DNA of 64,000 nt, from the NCBI RefSeq assembly GCF_014863545.1, contig NZ_CP062260.1, forward strand, positions 3,596,001 to 3,660,000, read 5' to 3'. Shown here in pieces: positions 27,215-36,384 of the stretch. Position 1 is the first letter of the stretch. Each line of letters starts with the position of its first letter. Origin of the DNA: Paenibacillus sp. JNUCC32 (GTDB lineage Bacteria; Bacillota; Bacilli; Paenibacillales; Paenibacillaceae). A model generated the notes under the pieces. It made no database searches and was not told where the DNA came from. It saw only the letters and a program-made list of their open reading frames with translations. A program made the position numbers and the translations under genes.

Positions 27215-28846
27215 TTATACGTAAACGACGCGGTGCATGCCCGAAGCATCGTATGGGATTTCCATCAGGCGATCCACCAGATTCAATCCGTAACGATTCA
27301 TGTATTCCAGTATGTTGTATACCCGCTCCTGAGGCTTCCCATCCGGGAGCAGCGTCTGCTCGATGCGCTTCCACTGCGCCAAGGCGGCCTCATGCTGCTG
27401 TTCCAGGGCATTCCGGGATTTACTTAACAGGTAATCCATTTGCTCCAAAATTTTATCCTTATTGGTTAGACCTAATTTTAACAGTCCGCTCTGCATTTTG
27501 CCAAGATCTTCTATTAAAGGTTGATATAATGCTTCGAATTGTTTCCGGGTTTCGCTGAAGCGTTCCTCCAGATTCAGTTCGTCCTTGCTTGCCAGCCAAG
27601 CCTCGCGCTTCTCGGACAAGCGAAGCTGAACATCCTCGAAGGACAATCCGTATTTCTCCATCAGCTTGTGGACGGCGCCGTCCACAATGGAGAAAGACAT
27701 TCTCGGGATGATTAGCGGCATCTGCAAGCCCATATCGGCAAATGCATAGCGCGTAATCGCCCAGTAAGAGATTTCGCCGGGACCGAGTATCGTCCCCAGC
27801 ACGGGGAGCAGCGAGTCCTGCATGATCGGCCGGGTCAGCACGTTATTGCTGAAGCGCTCAGGAAACTGATGCAAATCCCGAAGCAATTCTTCCTCCGTGA
27901 GAGAAACGATGCCCTTGCGGTCGGAGAACACGCCTCCTTCCCGGTACAGCAGCAGGCGTCTGCCTTCATGCAAGTAGAACAGATTGGCCCCGTTCTCGGA
28001 TACGTCGGCCTGGACCTCGTAGCCCAGTCCGTCGATATCCCTTGCAGCCTGCTGGTACGAAAGTCCCAGTGTCTCGTTGCGGGTAATCAGCGATTCGAAT
28101 ATGGGTACTTCCAGCGCCCGAAGTCCCGGGTCTGCGGAATCCAGGAGGATCAGTCCATATTTGCCGAACATGCAGCCGATGAGTTTAGCGAATGCCTCGC
28201 TTAATCCGGCCGAGCCGTCAAACGATTGAGACGCAAGCTTCAGCAGGTCTGCCTTGTATTCGCTGTCCGCCAGCTGCGTCTGAAGCTCTGCCAGCATCAT
28301 CGACCAGTCCTCTTCAGGAACATCGGTATAACTCACCGATGTCCTGAGCCCGTCCTTGGCATCCAGCTTGATTTTGGACAGCTGCTGATCCGGAGTCAGG
28401 AAATACGTGTGATTGACTTCATCCCAGTCATGGTCCTCTCCGGCGATCCAAAATACAGGCACAACGGGACGATTCAAGCGTTCCTCCGCTTCGCGGGCAG
28501 CCTGAATCACGGTGATGGCTTTATATATGACAAGCAGGGGGCCGGTAAACAAACCGCTTTGCTGTCCACCAACCATGGTAACAGTTCCGGGCTGTTCCAG
28601 CAGTTGAAGTGATTTATGTACGGCGGGGTGATCATTGTGTTTCTGGTTATACGTCCGAAGACATGCTGCCAGCGACTTGCGCTGAATTCGTTTGTCTTCC
28701 GAAAGATCCAGCCATTGTACCCGCTCGGCATAGCCGTGCTCGCCGCGGTGATCTTCACCGTAGAACCCGCTTACCCGGTCGAAATGGTGAATATAATCAT
28801 GGGCGAGACGCGAAGCGAGGGATAATGGTTCCGGAACGATATTCAT
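27215..28846 (-). CDS. bshC: Bacillithiol biosynthesis cysteine-adding enzyme BshC
   Basis: 543 residues, normal length. BshC performs the last step of bacillithiol synthesis, joining cysteine to GlcN-malate. The Rossmann-like core contains TVMVGGQQSGLFTGPLLVIYKAITVI and PVFWIAGEDHDWDEVNHTY, both conserved in the family. A helical, coiled-coil-forming segment occupies about residues 400-500, and the C-terminus QERVYNILEYMNRYGLNLV is typical. Start ATG with GGAGG eight bases upstream. In Bacillales this gene commonly sits just before mraZ; here ahcY lies between them. Confidence 0.96.
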   Translation of the reverse strand: MNIVPEPLSLASRLAHDYIHHFDRVSGFYGEDHRGEHGYAERVQWLDLSEDKRIQRKSLAACLRTYNQKHNDHPAVHKSLQLLEQPGTVTMVGGQQSGLFTGPLLVIYKAITVIQAAREAEERLNRPVVPVFWIAGEDHDWDEVNHTYFLTPDQQLSKIKLDAKDGLRTSVSYTDVPEEDWSMMLAELQTQLADSEYKADLLKLASQSFDGSAGLSEAFAKLIGCMFGKYGLILLDSADPGLRALEVPIFESLITRNETLGLSYQQAARDIDGLGYEVQADVSENGANLFYLHEGRRLLLYREGGVFSDRKGIVSLTEEELLRDLHQFPERFSNNVLTRPIMQDSLLPVLGTILGPGEISYWAITRYAFADMGLQMPLIIPRMSFSIVDGAVHKLMEKYGLSFEDVQLRLSEKREAWLASKDELNLEERFSETRKQFEALYQPLIEDLGKMQSGLLKLGLTNKDKILEQMDYLLSKSRNALEQQHEAALAQWKRIEQTLLPDGKPQERVYNILEYMNRYGLNLVDRLMEIPYDASGMHRVVYV

Positions 28847-28930
28847 GAGGTATGCCTCCTATTCTACGTCGCAACCAAATCTAGATTGTGCATGCAGGTA
28901 AATTTGTTTCTTTATTTTTTGCCTTTCTTG

Positions 28931-28960
28931 ATTGTACCGAATGTTGGCATTGTGCGTCAA
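28931..28960 (-). promoter_or_regulatory. Sigma-A promoter of bshC-ahcY
   Basis: On the minus strand TTGACG (28960-28955), 18-base spacer, TACAAT (28936-28931), about 85 bases upstream of the bshC start. Five of six bases match in each hexamer. Confidence 0.7.
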
Positions 28961-29002
28961 AGGAAAAGAATAGCCGCCGGCACGATGCCAGCGGCTATTC
29001 TT
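28960..29002 (-). terminator. Terminator of the opp operon
   Basis: Minus-strand hairpin with an 11-base perfect outer stem (AAGAATAGCCG with CGGCTATTCTT), an inner GGC/GCC pair, and a short TTCC tail. It lies 32 bases after the oppF stop. Confidence 0.75.
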
Positions 29003-29034
29003 GAAGCAGCTTCCTATTAGCAGGTATGGATGAC

Positions 29035-29973
29035 TTAAGCGTAGGCTTTGGCAACCCAGTGTCCTTTGGACACTTCGACCAGCTCCGAATCCTTCACGTC
29101 CAGCTGAACCGTTCCGTCTTCGCCTTTGGCTGCCGAAATCGGCCCCTGCGAATCGTCTTCCAGCTTGAGGCGCTTTTTGTTTGCCTCAATTTCAGGATCC
29201 GGAATCGGAATCGCGGACAGCAGGGTTTTCGTGTACGGATGGATCGGGTTCGCATACAGTTCCTCGCTGTCTGCCAGCTCCACCATTTTGCCCAAATACA
29301 TCACCGCTACCCGGTCGCTGATATGCTTAACCATGGACAGGTCATGCGCAATGAAGAGATAAGTCAAACCAAGCCGATCCTGCAGATCTTTCAACAAATT
29401 GACAACCTGCGCCTGAATCGAAACGTCAAGCGCCGAGATCGGCTCGTCACAAATGATGAATTTAGGGTTTACCGCAAGGGCGCGGGCAATCCCGATCCGT
29501 TGACGCTGACCGCCCGAGAATTCGTGAGGGTAACGCGTCGCGTGGTCGCTGTTCAAGCCGACCATATCCAGCAGCTCCTCAATCCGCTTCTTGCGTTCGG
29601 CGCGGCTGCCTGCCATTCCGTGAATATCCAAGGCTTCGCCGATAATGTCCGACACCGTGAATCTTGGATTCAGCGAGGCATACGGATCCTGGAAAATCAT
29701 CTGCATATCGCGGCGCATCGCCTTCATCTTGCCAGGGGACAGCTTGTAAATGTCCGTTCCGTTAAAATTAACGCTCCCGGCCGTAGGTTCATAGAGGCGA
29801 AGAATCGTCCGTCCTGCGGTTGACTTGCCGCAGCCGGACTCACCCACCATACCAAGCGTTTCGCCTTCGCGAATGAAGAAATTCAGGTCGTCAACCGCCT
29901 TAAGCACTTGACCTTTGCCAACGTTGAAATACTTCTTCAGGCCTTTTACCTCAATCAAATGGTTATCCTTCAT
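29035..29973 (-). CDS. oppF: Oligopeptide ABC transporter ATP-binding protein OppF
   Basis: 312 residues. One of the two ATPases that power peptide uptake. Walker [17 protein letters not shown]-loop around [13 protein letters not shown], signature [15 protein letters not shown], Walker [16 protein letters not shown] and the switch histidine in [10 protein letters not shown] are intact. The C-terminal oligopeptide-type extension includes [19 protein letters not shown]. It overlaps oppD by four bases (ATGA) and is followed by a terminator. Confidence 0.95.
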   Translation of the reverse strand: MKDNHLIEVKGLKKYFNVGKGQVLKAVDDLNFFIREGETLGMVGESGCGKSTAGRTILRLYEPTAGSVNFNGTDIYKLSPGKMKAMRRDMQMIFQDPYASLNPRFTVSDIIGEALDIHGMAGSRAERKKRIEELLDMVGLNSDHATRYPHEFSGGQRQRIGIARALAVNPKFIICDEPISALDVSIQAQVVNLLKDLQDRLGLTYLFIAHDLSMVKHISDRVAVMYLGKMVELADSEELYANPIHPYTKTLLSAIPIPDPEIEANKKRLKLEDDSQGPISAAKGEDGTVQLDVKDSELVEVSKGHWVAKAYA

Positions 29974-30965
29974 GAGCCCTGCGCCTCCTTCGCCATCGGG
30001 TGCAGATTCCAGCAGCGCGCGATGTGCGTGTCGCTGAATTCCGTTGCGCCCGGATCCACCCGTTCACAAATTCGCATAGCTTCGTCGCAGCGGGCGGCGA
30101 ACGGGCAGCCTAACGGTGGTTTAATCAGATCCGGCGGTGTTCCGATAATCGGAATCAGAGGTTCGTCCTTCTTCTGATCCAGGCGCGGCATGGAACGAAG
30201 CAAGCCTTTGGTATAAGGATGCTGCGGATTTTTGAAAATCTCCCATTTCGTTCCCGTTTCCACCACTTCGCCCGCATACATGACGATCACGCGGTCGCAC
30301 ATGCCGGCAACAACGCCGAGATCATGGGTGATCAGAATGATGGATGTGCCCAAACGCTCCTGCATCTCCTTCATCACGTCCATAATCTGCGCCTGAATGG
30401 TAACGTCAAGGGCAGTCGTCGGTTCATCCGCGATCAGCAGGGTCGGCTTACATGCAAGGGCGATCGCGATCATCGCGCGTTGGCGCATACCGCCGGAGAA
30501 TTCATGCGGATACTGGTTGAAGCGCTCTTCCGCGTTTTTGATGCCCACCAGCTTCAGCATTTCGATGGCATGTTTTTTGGCTTCCGAGAATGACATCCCT
30601 TGGTGCTTGACCAGCACTTCCGTGATTTGTTTTCCTATTTTAATGGTTGGATTGAGCGAAGTCATCGGATCCTGGAAGATCATCCCGATATCCTTGCCGC
30701 GAATCGCTTCCATCTGTTTGTTCGTTTTTTTGAGAAGGTCTTGTCCTTGGAAAATGACCTCTCCTTTTTTTATTTCTGAGGGCGGGGACGGAATCAATCG
30801 CATAATGGTCTGGGCGGTAACACTTTTACCGCTTCCGGACTCACCGACGATGGCAACCGTCTCCCCCTTGCCGACTTCAAAATTCATGCCGCGGACTGCC
30901 TTTACTTCACCGCCGCGAACACGAAACGATACGTTGAGGTCCTTCACCTGCAAGATCGGTTCCAT
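29970..30965 (-). CDS. oppD: Oligopeptide ABC transporter ATP-binding protein OppD
   Basis: 331 residues. Partner ATPase of OppF. Walker A GESGSGKSVTAQTIM, Q-loop MIFQDPMTSLNPT, signature FSGGMRQRAMIAIAL, Walker B LLIADEPTTALDVT and the switch region ILITHDLGVVAGMCD are all present. The C-terminal extension carries the cysteine cluster PPLGCPFAARCDEAMRIC, which in several Opp/Dpp ATPases binds an iron-sulfur cluster. Good ribosome-binding site (AGGTGGGAAGG); 13 bases after oppC. Confidence 0.95.
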   Translation of the reverse strand: MEPILQVKDLNVSFRVRGGEVKAVRGMNFEVGKGETVAIVGESGSGKSVTAQTIMRLIPSPPSEIKKGEVIFQGQDLLKKTNKQMEAIRGKDIGMIFQDPMTSLNPTIKIGKQITEVLVKHQGMSFSEAKKHAIEMLKLVGIKNAEERFNQYPHEFSGGMRQRAMIAIALACKPTLLIADEPTTALDVTIQAQIMDVMKEMQERLGTSIILITHDLGVVAGMCDRVIVMYAGEVVETGTKWEIFKNPQHPYTKGLLRSMPRLDQKKDEPLIPIIGTPPDLIKPPLGCPFAARCDEAMRICERVDPGATEFSDTHIARCWNLHPMAKEAQGS

Positions 30966-30978
30966 ACCTTCCCACCTC

Positions 30979-31929
30979 CTATTTTTTCAATTTCGGATCC
31001 AGCGCGTCACGCAATCCATCACCGAAAATGTTAAATGCCAACATCGTCAAGCTGATAAATAGAGCAGGGAACAACATCCGCCATGGATAATACATCCATC
31101 CGGACAAGGCATCATTAATCATGGAGCCCCATGATGCAACCGGTGCTTGAACGCCAAGACCAAGGAAACTCAGGAAAGCCTCGGCAAAGATTGCGCTTGG
31201 AACCGACAAGGTCAAGGTAACGATGATCGGGCCCATCGCATTCGGAATCAAATGCCGGAACAGCAGGCGGGCAGTTCCCGCACCCATCGAGCGTGAAGCG
31301 AGCACATACTCTCTGCTCTTCAGCTGCATGATCTCGCCCCGCACGATCCAGGACATGTTAATCCACCCCGTGATGGTTAAGGCGAGTATGATCGTGCCTA
31401 AACTTGGTTCGAATACAACCAACAGCAAGATCGTAACGAGCAGGTACGGAATGGAATACAAAATTTCCGCAAACTTATTCATGAACTCATCGACGCGGCC
31501 ACCGAAATAACCCATGATGCCGCCATATATTACGCCAATCATCAAGTCAATCGCAGCTGCTGCAAGACCAACGGTCAAGGATATCCGAGCTCCCATCCAG
31601 GTACGAACAAAGACGTCGCGGCCCAGATCGTCGGTTCCAAACCAATGTTCTGATGAAGGCGGCATATTCGTATTCATCAAATCATTCGTTTCATAATCAT
31701 ATTTAGAGATCATCGGGCCGATGATGGCCATGATGACAATCAGGATCATAATAATCAAGCCTGTCATTGCCAGCTTGTTCTTGCGCAATCTCTCCCAGGA
31801 ATCTCTCCAGGAAGATAAGCTTTCACGCTGTATTACCTCGGATTGCTTCTCATCAGGACCAATCTTCTGAAAATCTTCAGGCTTCAAGTTTAGTGCCGCA
31901 GGATGAGGCATACGCTGTTCTTTCTCCAT
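30979..31929 (-). CDS. oppC: Oligopeptide ABC transporter permease OppC
   Basis: 316 residues. Second permease subunit, with an N-terminal cytoplasmic extension (residues 1-45) and about six transmembrane helices. The OppC N-domain FGTDDLGRDVFVRTWMGARISL and the coupling-helix EAA loop (EYVLASRSMGAGTARLLFRH) are visible. The C-terminal YYPWRMLFPALFISLTMLAFNIFGDGLRDALDPKLKK is family-typical. It follows oppB by two bases, so the two are made together. Confidence 0.95.
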   Translation of the reverse strand: MEKEQRMPHPAALNLKPEDFQKIGPDEKQSEVIQRESLSSWRDSWERLRKNKLAMTGLIIMILIVIMAIIGPMISKYDYETNDLMNTNMPPSSEHWFGTDDLGRDVFVRTWMGARISLTVGLAAAAIDLMIGVIYGGIMGYFGGRVDEFMNKFAEILYSIPYLLVTILLLVVFEPSLGTIILALTITGWINMSWIVRGEIMQLKSREYVLASRSMGAGTARLLFRHLIPNAMGPIIVTLTLSVPSAIFAEAFLSFLGLGVQAPVASWGSMINDALSGWMYYPWRMLFPALFISLTMLAFNIFGDGLRDALDPKLKK

Positions 31930-31931
31930 GT

Positions 31932-32864
31932 CTACCTCTCCTTCCCGCCGGTCAATTTAATGCGTGGATCCACAAATACATACACGATGTCCGTGACAAA
32001 ACGAGCCAGCATCAGCAGGATGCCGTAGAAAATCGTAATTCCCATGATGACGGTATAATCACGGTTCGTGATACTTTCAACAAACTGCTTGCCTATGCCG
32101 CCGATACCGAAAATCTGTTCAATGACGACCGAACCCGTGATAATATTCGCTGTCATTGGACCGACATAAGTCACGACCGGCAGAATACCGTTACGGATCA
32201 CATGACGGAACATAATCGCGAACCAGTTAAGGCCTTTGGCCTTCGCCGTCTTGATATAATCCGAATGCAAAACTTCCAGCATGCTGGATCTTGTCAAACG
32301 AGCGATAAATGCAATCGGTTGTGCAGACAGCGCCATGACCGGAAGCACGTAGTCCAGCGGTCCCTCAAAGCCCATGACGTTGAATATGCCTGCTTTCTCC
32401 GCGAGAACGAATTGCAACAAGGACGCGAGTACAAAACTCGGTACCGCGATGCCCAGAACCGAGATAATCATGGCGATGTTGTCAATCAGCTTGCGGTGAT
32501 ACAAAGCCGCAAGCATCCCCAGCAGGACGCCCACGATGACGGATACCACAATCGCGATAAGACCCAGACGCAGTGACGGGCCGAACGTGTCAACAATAAT
32601 ATCTGTTACGGATTGTCCCTGTTTCTTCATGGACAAGCCAAAGTCACCCTGGATGATATTGCCCAAGTATTTCGTATACTGCTGAAATACCGGTTTATCC
32701 AAATCATACTGCTCCATCAGCCTCGCCAGAATTTCAGGCGATGGCTTTTTCTCTCCCATAAACGGATCGCCCGGTATGGCTTTCATAAGAAAAAAAGTGG
32801 CTGAGATCAGTATGAACAACGATACAAGCATATAAAAAAACTTACTCGCCACATACCTCAGCAT
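31932..32864 (-). CDS. oppB: Oligopeptide ABC transporter permease OppB
   Basis: 310 residues. First permease subunit with about six transmembrane helices. The N-terminal helix followed by FFLMKAIPGDPFMGEK, the periplasmic YDLDKPVFQQYTKYLGNIIQGDFG stretch and the EAA loop HSDYIKTAKAKGLNWFAIMFRH define the family. The ATG is chosen because AGGAGG lies eight bases upstream; 25 further in-frame codons upstream lack a site. A hairpin lies in the 209 bases separating it from oppA. Confidence 0.94.
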   Translation of the reverse strand: MLRYVASKFFYMLVSLFILISATFFLMKAIPGDPFMGEKKPSPEILARLMEQYDLDKPVFQQYTKYLGNIIQGDFGLSMKKQGQSVTDIIVDTFGPSLRLGLIAIVVSVIVGVLLGMLAALYHRKLIDNIAMIISVLGIAVPSFVLASLLQFVLAEKAGIFNVMGFEGPLDYVLPVMALSAQPIAFIARLTRSSMLEVLHSDYIKTAKAKGLNWFAIMFRHVIRNGILPVVTYVGPMTANIITGSVVIEQIFGIGGIGKQFVESITNRDYTVIMGITIFYGILLMLARFVTDIVYVFVDPRIKLTGGKER

Positions 32865-32989
32865 TTCGCTAGCCTCCTGATCAGTTGTTCTAAACCAAGC
32901 CGTCCCTATAATTGTATAATTCCAGGGCGGATTGAGCATCCCTTAACTTTCACCAACGGACACAAGATTTGGAAACCTTGCGTTCATAC

Positions 32990-33042
32990 AAAAAAATCGG
33001 GATATATATGAGGTTTAAAAATGCCCCACATATATATCCCGA
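32990..33042 (-). terminator. Intra-operon hairpin after oppA (terminator or attenuator)
   Basis: Minus-strand inverted repeat of 14 perfect pairs (TCGGGATATATATG with its complement) with an 18-base loop, followed by ATTTTTTT. Since oppBCDF lack a clear promoter of their own, partial termination here would give excess OppA over the membrane subunits. Confidence 0.8.
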
Positions 33043-33073
33043 ACCGCAACCTTTCATAAATGCTTATAAAAGA

Positions 33074-34738
33074 CTACTCGATATATGCACGTGTGAAATC
33101 GATATCACCTTTATAATCCAGATGAAGGTTCTTCACCCATGGTTTAACCAGGGATACACTGGAATAGTAGTAGATCGGCATCACAACTTGATTGTCCTGA
33201 ACAAGAATTTTCTCTGCTTGGGACATCAGCTCCATACGCTTGGCGTTATCGCTAGTCGCATAGGCATCCTTCACAAGTTTGTCATATTCTTCGTTCTTGA
33301 ATCCAGTGTCGTTGTTTCCGCCATTGGATGTCCACATGTCGATATAAGTCATCGGGTCGTTATAGTCTGCTCCCCAGCCGGAACGTGCAACTTGATAGTT
33401 GAGGTCCGTACGGTTCTTCAGGAATACGCCCCACTCTTGGTTTTGAACCTTAACAGTAACGCCGAGGTTGTTCTTCCACATATCCGCGATGGCAAGCGCA
33501 ATTTTCTTGTGGTTGTCATCGGAGTTATGGATCAGAGTAACTTCAGGCAACGTGGTATAGCCTTTTTCCTTCATACCTTGCTCGAGCAGTTTCTTAGCTT
33601 CTTCAAGATTTTCTTCGAAGTAAGTATCCGGCACCTCTTTACGGTACTCATCGGACTCACCTTTGATACCCGGAGGAACAAACCCGTGTGCAGGAAGTTG
33701 TCCGCCCTGCGTAATTTTCTCTACGATTGCCTGACGGTCAATCGCCATCGAGAAGGCTTTACGGATGTTTACATTGTCAAATGGTTCTTCCGTTGTGTTA
33801 AAGATATAGAAATAAGTCGATGAAATGCCTTTGATCATCAATTCATCGCCCAGTTCCTTCTTGATCGCCGTAAGTTGATCGGTCGGGATGTTGCCCGTTG
33901 GATGTCCTGCATAATCCAATTCATCGTTACGATAGCTTGAAAGCTCAGTCGCAGAGCTGTTGACGATGCTCATTTGAACTTTTTCAAGTTTGATGGAAGC
34001 CTTGTCCCAATATTGGTCGTTCTTAACAAGCTCGATCTTTTGACCCTTCGTCATTTGTGAAACTTTGAACGGACCATTGCCGATCAACGTATCCGGTTTC
34101 GTTGCCCAAGAAGCATTACCTTCAACGGAGCTGTGAACCGGGAAGTAGGTTTGGAATGACATCAAACTGAGGAAGTATGGCGTCGGGTTCTCCAGCGTTA
34201 CTTCCAGCGTGTAATCATCAGTTGCTTTTACGCCAACTTCATTTGCGTCTTTAATTTCGCCAAGGTTGTACGCTTCAGCGTTTTTCACGTAATACAGCTG
34301 ATATGCATAAGGCGATGCCGGCGTAAAGTTCGGATCAAGTACGCGTTTCCATGCATATTCGAAATCTTTAGCCGTTACAGAATCGCCGTTGCTCCATTTG
34401 GCATCCTCGCGAAGCGTGAAGACATATTTGAGGCCATCTTCAGAAATTTTCCATTCTTTGGCTACGCCTGGCTCTTCGGTACCGTCTGCACCTTTACGAA
34501 CCAGACCTTCAAACACAGCATTGATTACCGTATTCGATGTATTGTCCTGAGACAATCCCGGATCCAATGTTGGAGGGTCAGAAGCAAGGTTCATACGAAA
34601 GACTTGTTCTTTCGGCTTGTTGCCCGCTTCCCCGTTGTTGGCACTTTGATCATTCTTGTCAGCTCCGCATGCTGCCAACACTGAACTGAAGGCAAGAATC
34701 AGCGTCATGAGAAGCAGGAGTTTCTTGTGTTTCTTCAT
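33074..34738 (-). CDS. oppA: Oligopeptide ABC transporter substrate-binding lipoprotein OppA
   Basis: 554 residues. Extracellular lipoprotein that captures peptides for the OppBCDF translocator. The signal peptide ends in the lipobox SVLAAC (Cys24). The mature protein is a family 5 solute-binding protein: PPTLDPGLSQDNTSNTVI, WSNGDSVTAKDFEYAWKRVLDP and RSGWGADYNDPMTYIDMW are conserved blocks. GGGGG ribosome-binding site ten bases before ATG. In Bacillales, Opp uptake of signalling peptides can also influence sporulation and competence; whether this copy does so is not shown. Confidence 0.95.
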   Translation of the reverse strand: MKKHKKLLLLMTLILAFSSVLAACGADKNDQSANNGEAGNKPKEQVFRMNLASDPPTLDPGLSQDNTSNTVINAVFEGLVRKGADGTEEPGVAKEWKISEDGLKYVFTLREDAKWSNGDSVTAKDFEYAWKRVLDPNFTPASPYAYQLYYVKNAEAYNLGEIKDANEVGVKATDDYTLEVTLENPTPYFLSLMSFQTYFPVHSSVEGNASWATKPDTLIGNGPFKVSQMTKGQKIELVKNDQYWDKASIKLEKVQMSIVNSSATELSSYRNDELDYAGHPTGNIPTDQLTAIKKELGDELMIKGISSTYFYIFNTTEEPFDNVNIRKAFSMAIDRQAIVEKITQGGQLPAHGFVPPGIKGESDEYRKEVPDTYFEENLEEAKKLLEQGMKEKGYTTLPEVTLIHNSDDNHKKIALAIADMWKNNLGVTVKVQNQEWGVFLKNRTDLNYQVARSGWGADYNDPMTYIDMWTSNGGNNDTGFKNEEYDKLVKDAYATSDNAKRMELMSQAEKILVQDNQVVMPIYYYSSVSLVKPWVKNLHLDYKGDIDFTRAYIE

Positions 34739-34780
34739 CTTGCGGTATCCCCCTCATAGATTTTAGGTATATGCTTATCG

Positions 34781-34809
34781 ATTATACAACCAGTGGTCAA
34801 AAAAATCCA
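34781..34809 (-). promoter_or_regulatory. Candidate sigma-A promoter of oppABCDF
   Basis: On the minus strand a perfect -10 TATAAT (34786-34781) with TGGATT (34809-34804) 17 bases upstream as a weak -35. It is 43 bases before the oppA ATG and is the only good -10 in the gap. Confidence 0.5.
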
Positions 34810-34821
34810 GAAATCAATAAA

Positions 34822-34860
34822 TTGAAAAATCTGCCTGATCCAATGATCAAACAGATTTCT
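34822..34860 (-). terminator. Terminator after the DUF3397 gene
   Basis: Minus-strand hairpin: AAATCTG and CAGATTT outer stem, GATC/GATC inner stem, followed by TTTTTC. It lies 28 bases after the DUF3397 stop and ends the panE transcript before oppA. Confidence 0.65.
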
Positions 34861-34887
34861 CATATAATACTAGTTATTAGATTGTAC

Positions 34888-35274
34888 TTACATCATCTTA
34901 ATTATGTAGGAGAGTAGACCAAAAAATGTAAAAACTATGTAACCAAAACTCATTGTCACAAAGCCGAGCCTCCACACGGCCCGCAGCAGCCTTTTACCGT
35001 TTACCTTGCCTTTCCAGCGGTTTTGCGCACTCCCGATCAGCCCCGCCGCGATCAGCAGCATCAGGAGTATCAGATAAAATCCGAATTTGGTCTGGAACGT
35101 AGTATTAAACAAGGCGGAAACCGAGAACAGCATAAAAAAGGTGGTGATATCCATGGCCAGCTCCAGCGCTTGTTTTCGATTCTTATTTCTTTGGAGCACT
35201 ATGATATACACGATCAGAAACGGAATGAACGGAAAAAGACTCAATGTGTTAAACAGCCCCTGTAAAACCCCCAT
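34888..35274 (-). CDS. DUF3397 family membrane protein
   Basis: 128 residues with four predicted transmembrane helices (about 10-27, 38-56, 65-82, 100-122) separated by short basic loops (RNKNRKQ, QNRWKGKVNGKRLLR). Proteins of this length and topology next to panE/bshC in Bacillales belong to DUF3397; no function is known. GGGGG ribosome-binding site seven bases before the ATG. The gene lies 11 bases downstream of panE, so the two are probably cotranscribed. Confidence 0.75.
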   Translation of the reverse strand: MGVLQGLFNTLSLFPFIPFLIVYIIVLQRNKNRKQALELAMDITTFFMLFSVSALFNTTFQTKFGFYLILLMLLIAAGLIGSAQNRWKGKVNGKRLLRAVWRLGFVTMSFGYIVFTFFGLLSYIIKMM

Positions 35275-35285
35275 ACTTAGACCCC

Positions 35286-36245
35286 CTATAGATTCATCCC
35301 CTCGATGAGCTGCGTGATCAGCTCGTGTTTTGGCACTGAAACGCCATATTTGTGTCCAAGCTGGACAATGCTTCCGTTAATCCAGGCAACTTCCGTCGTT
35401 CGGCCGTCCATCACGTCCTTTAGCATGGAGGACGTGTTACCCGAAGTGGATTGGCAGACGCTTACAATCCATTCCCACAGCTTGTTTCCATACGGAATTC
35501 CGGCAGCTTCATATACAAGGATTCCTTCATGATACAGCTGCTTCATAAGCCCGACCCGTTCAGGGGAGGATAACAGCGCTCCGTTCGGAATCCGCCACAA
35601 TGCAGTCAAAGGGTTAATGACCGCATTCATCAGCAGTTTACGATAGATCATCTCATCCATCTCATTCGACAATAAAGCTTCAAATCCTGCTCTATTCAGC
35701 TCTTTAACCAGCTCAATTTCATGATCTTCGCGGGATGTTGCCCCTATAAAGCTCGCAACAGGCATCATTTTGCCGATTGTCGTCGTTCCGTGGCCGGCGT
35801 GCAGAACCGAAGAACTGCTTGTACGCTTGGCCCCTTCCGTGGTAATCGCCGTATAGAGCTTCCACATGGGCAGCAGCTCCCGAAGTCGTTCCAAATGGCC
35901 TGTACCGTTCTGAAAACATATGAGATTGCGGCGATGGTGTCCGAATGGTGCCAGCACTTCCCTAGCCATCTCTTCGATCCCTTGCTGCTTCAACATGAGA
36001 AAGAGATAATCCGCATCCGCTGCCGCTCCCGACTCGGCAAAGGCATCCCATGCACGGACCGAAAAAGCATGGGGGGCAACGGTCTGAGGCTTCCCCTCCA
36101 TTTCCTCGATCGTGATGCCGGATGCCCGGAGTTTGCTCGCCTGCTCCTCGCTGCGGCACCATACCGTGACGCCGCAGCCTGAAGCCGCAAGTTTGCCGGC
36201 ATACAACAGGCCCAAAGAGCCGGCCCCGATGATATGTATATTCAT
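35286..36245 (-). CDS. panE: 2-dehydropantoate 2-reductase
   Basis: 319 residues. PanE (ApbA family) reduces ketopantoate to pantoate with NADPH, a step of pantothenate and coenzyme A synthesis. The N-terminal Rossmann loop IHIIGAGSLGLLYAGKLA, the central LLMNAVINPLTALWRIPNG block with the catalytic lysine and asparagine (YRKLLMNAVINPLTA) and the C-terminal SSMLKDVMDGRTTEVAWINGSIV motif are diagnostic. The start at the third codon of the open frame is preferred because GGGGG lies six bases upstream. Confidence 0.95.
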   Translation of the reverse strand: MNIHIIGAGSLGLLYAGKLAASGCGVTVWCRSEEQASKLRASGITIEEMEGKPQTVAPHAFSVRAWDAFAESGAAADADYLFLMLKQQGIEEMAREVLAPFGHHRRNLICFQNGTGHLERLRELLPMWKLYTAITTEGAKRTSSSSVLHAGHGTTTIGKMMPVASFIGATSREDHEIELVKELNRAGFEALLSNEMDEMIYRKLLMNAVINPLTALWRIPNGALLSSPERVGLMKQLYHEGILVYEAAGIPYGNKLWEWIVSVCQSTSGNTSSMLKDVMDGRTTEVAWINGSIVQLGHKYGVSVPKHELITQLIEGMNL

Positions 36246-36321
36246 AATCATCCCCCATTACTGTCTTTAAACATGATGTGCTAGTCTTAGTATATATCAG
36301 AATAATCTTCAATACGCACAA

Positions 36322-36361
36322 ATAACCCGCCAAAGCGCATGAAATGCACTAGTGCGGGTTA
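36322..36361 (-). terminator. Possible terminator after rsfA
   Basis: Minus-strand stem AACCCGC with GCGGGTT, an inner GTGCATTTCATGCGC hairpin, and a short T-rich tail (ATTTGTG). It lies 24 bases after the rsfA stop. The T tract is weak. Confidence 0.45.
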
Positions 36362-36384
36362 CGGCGGATCAGGACAACCTTTAC

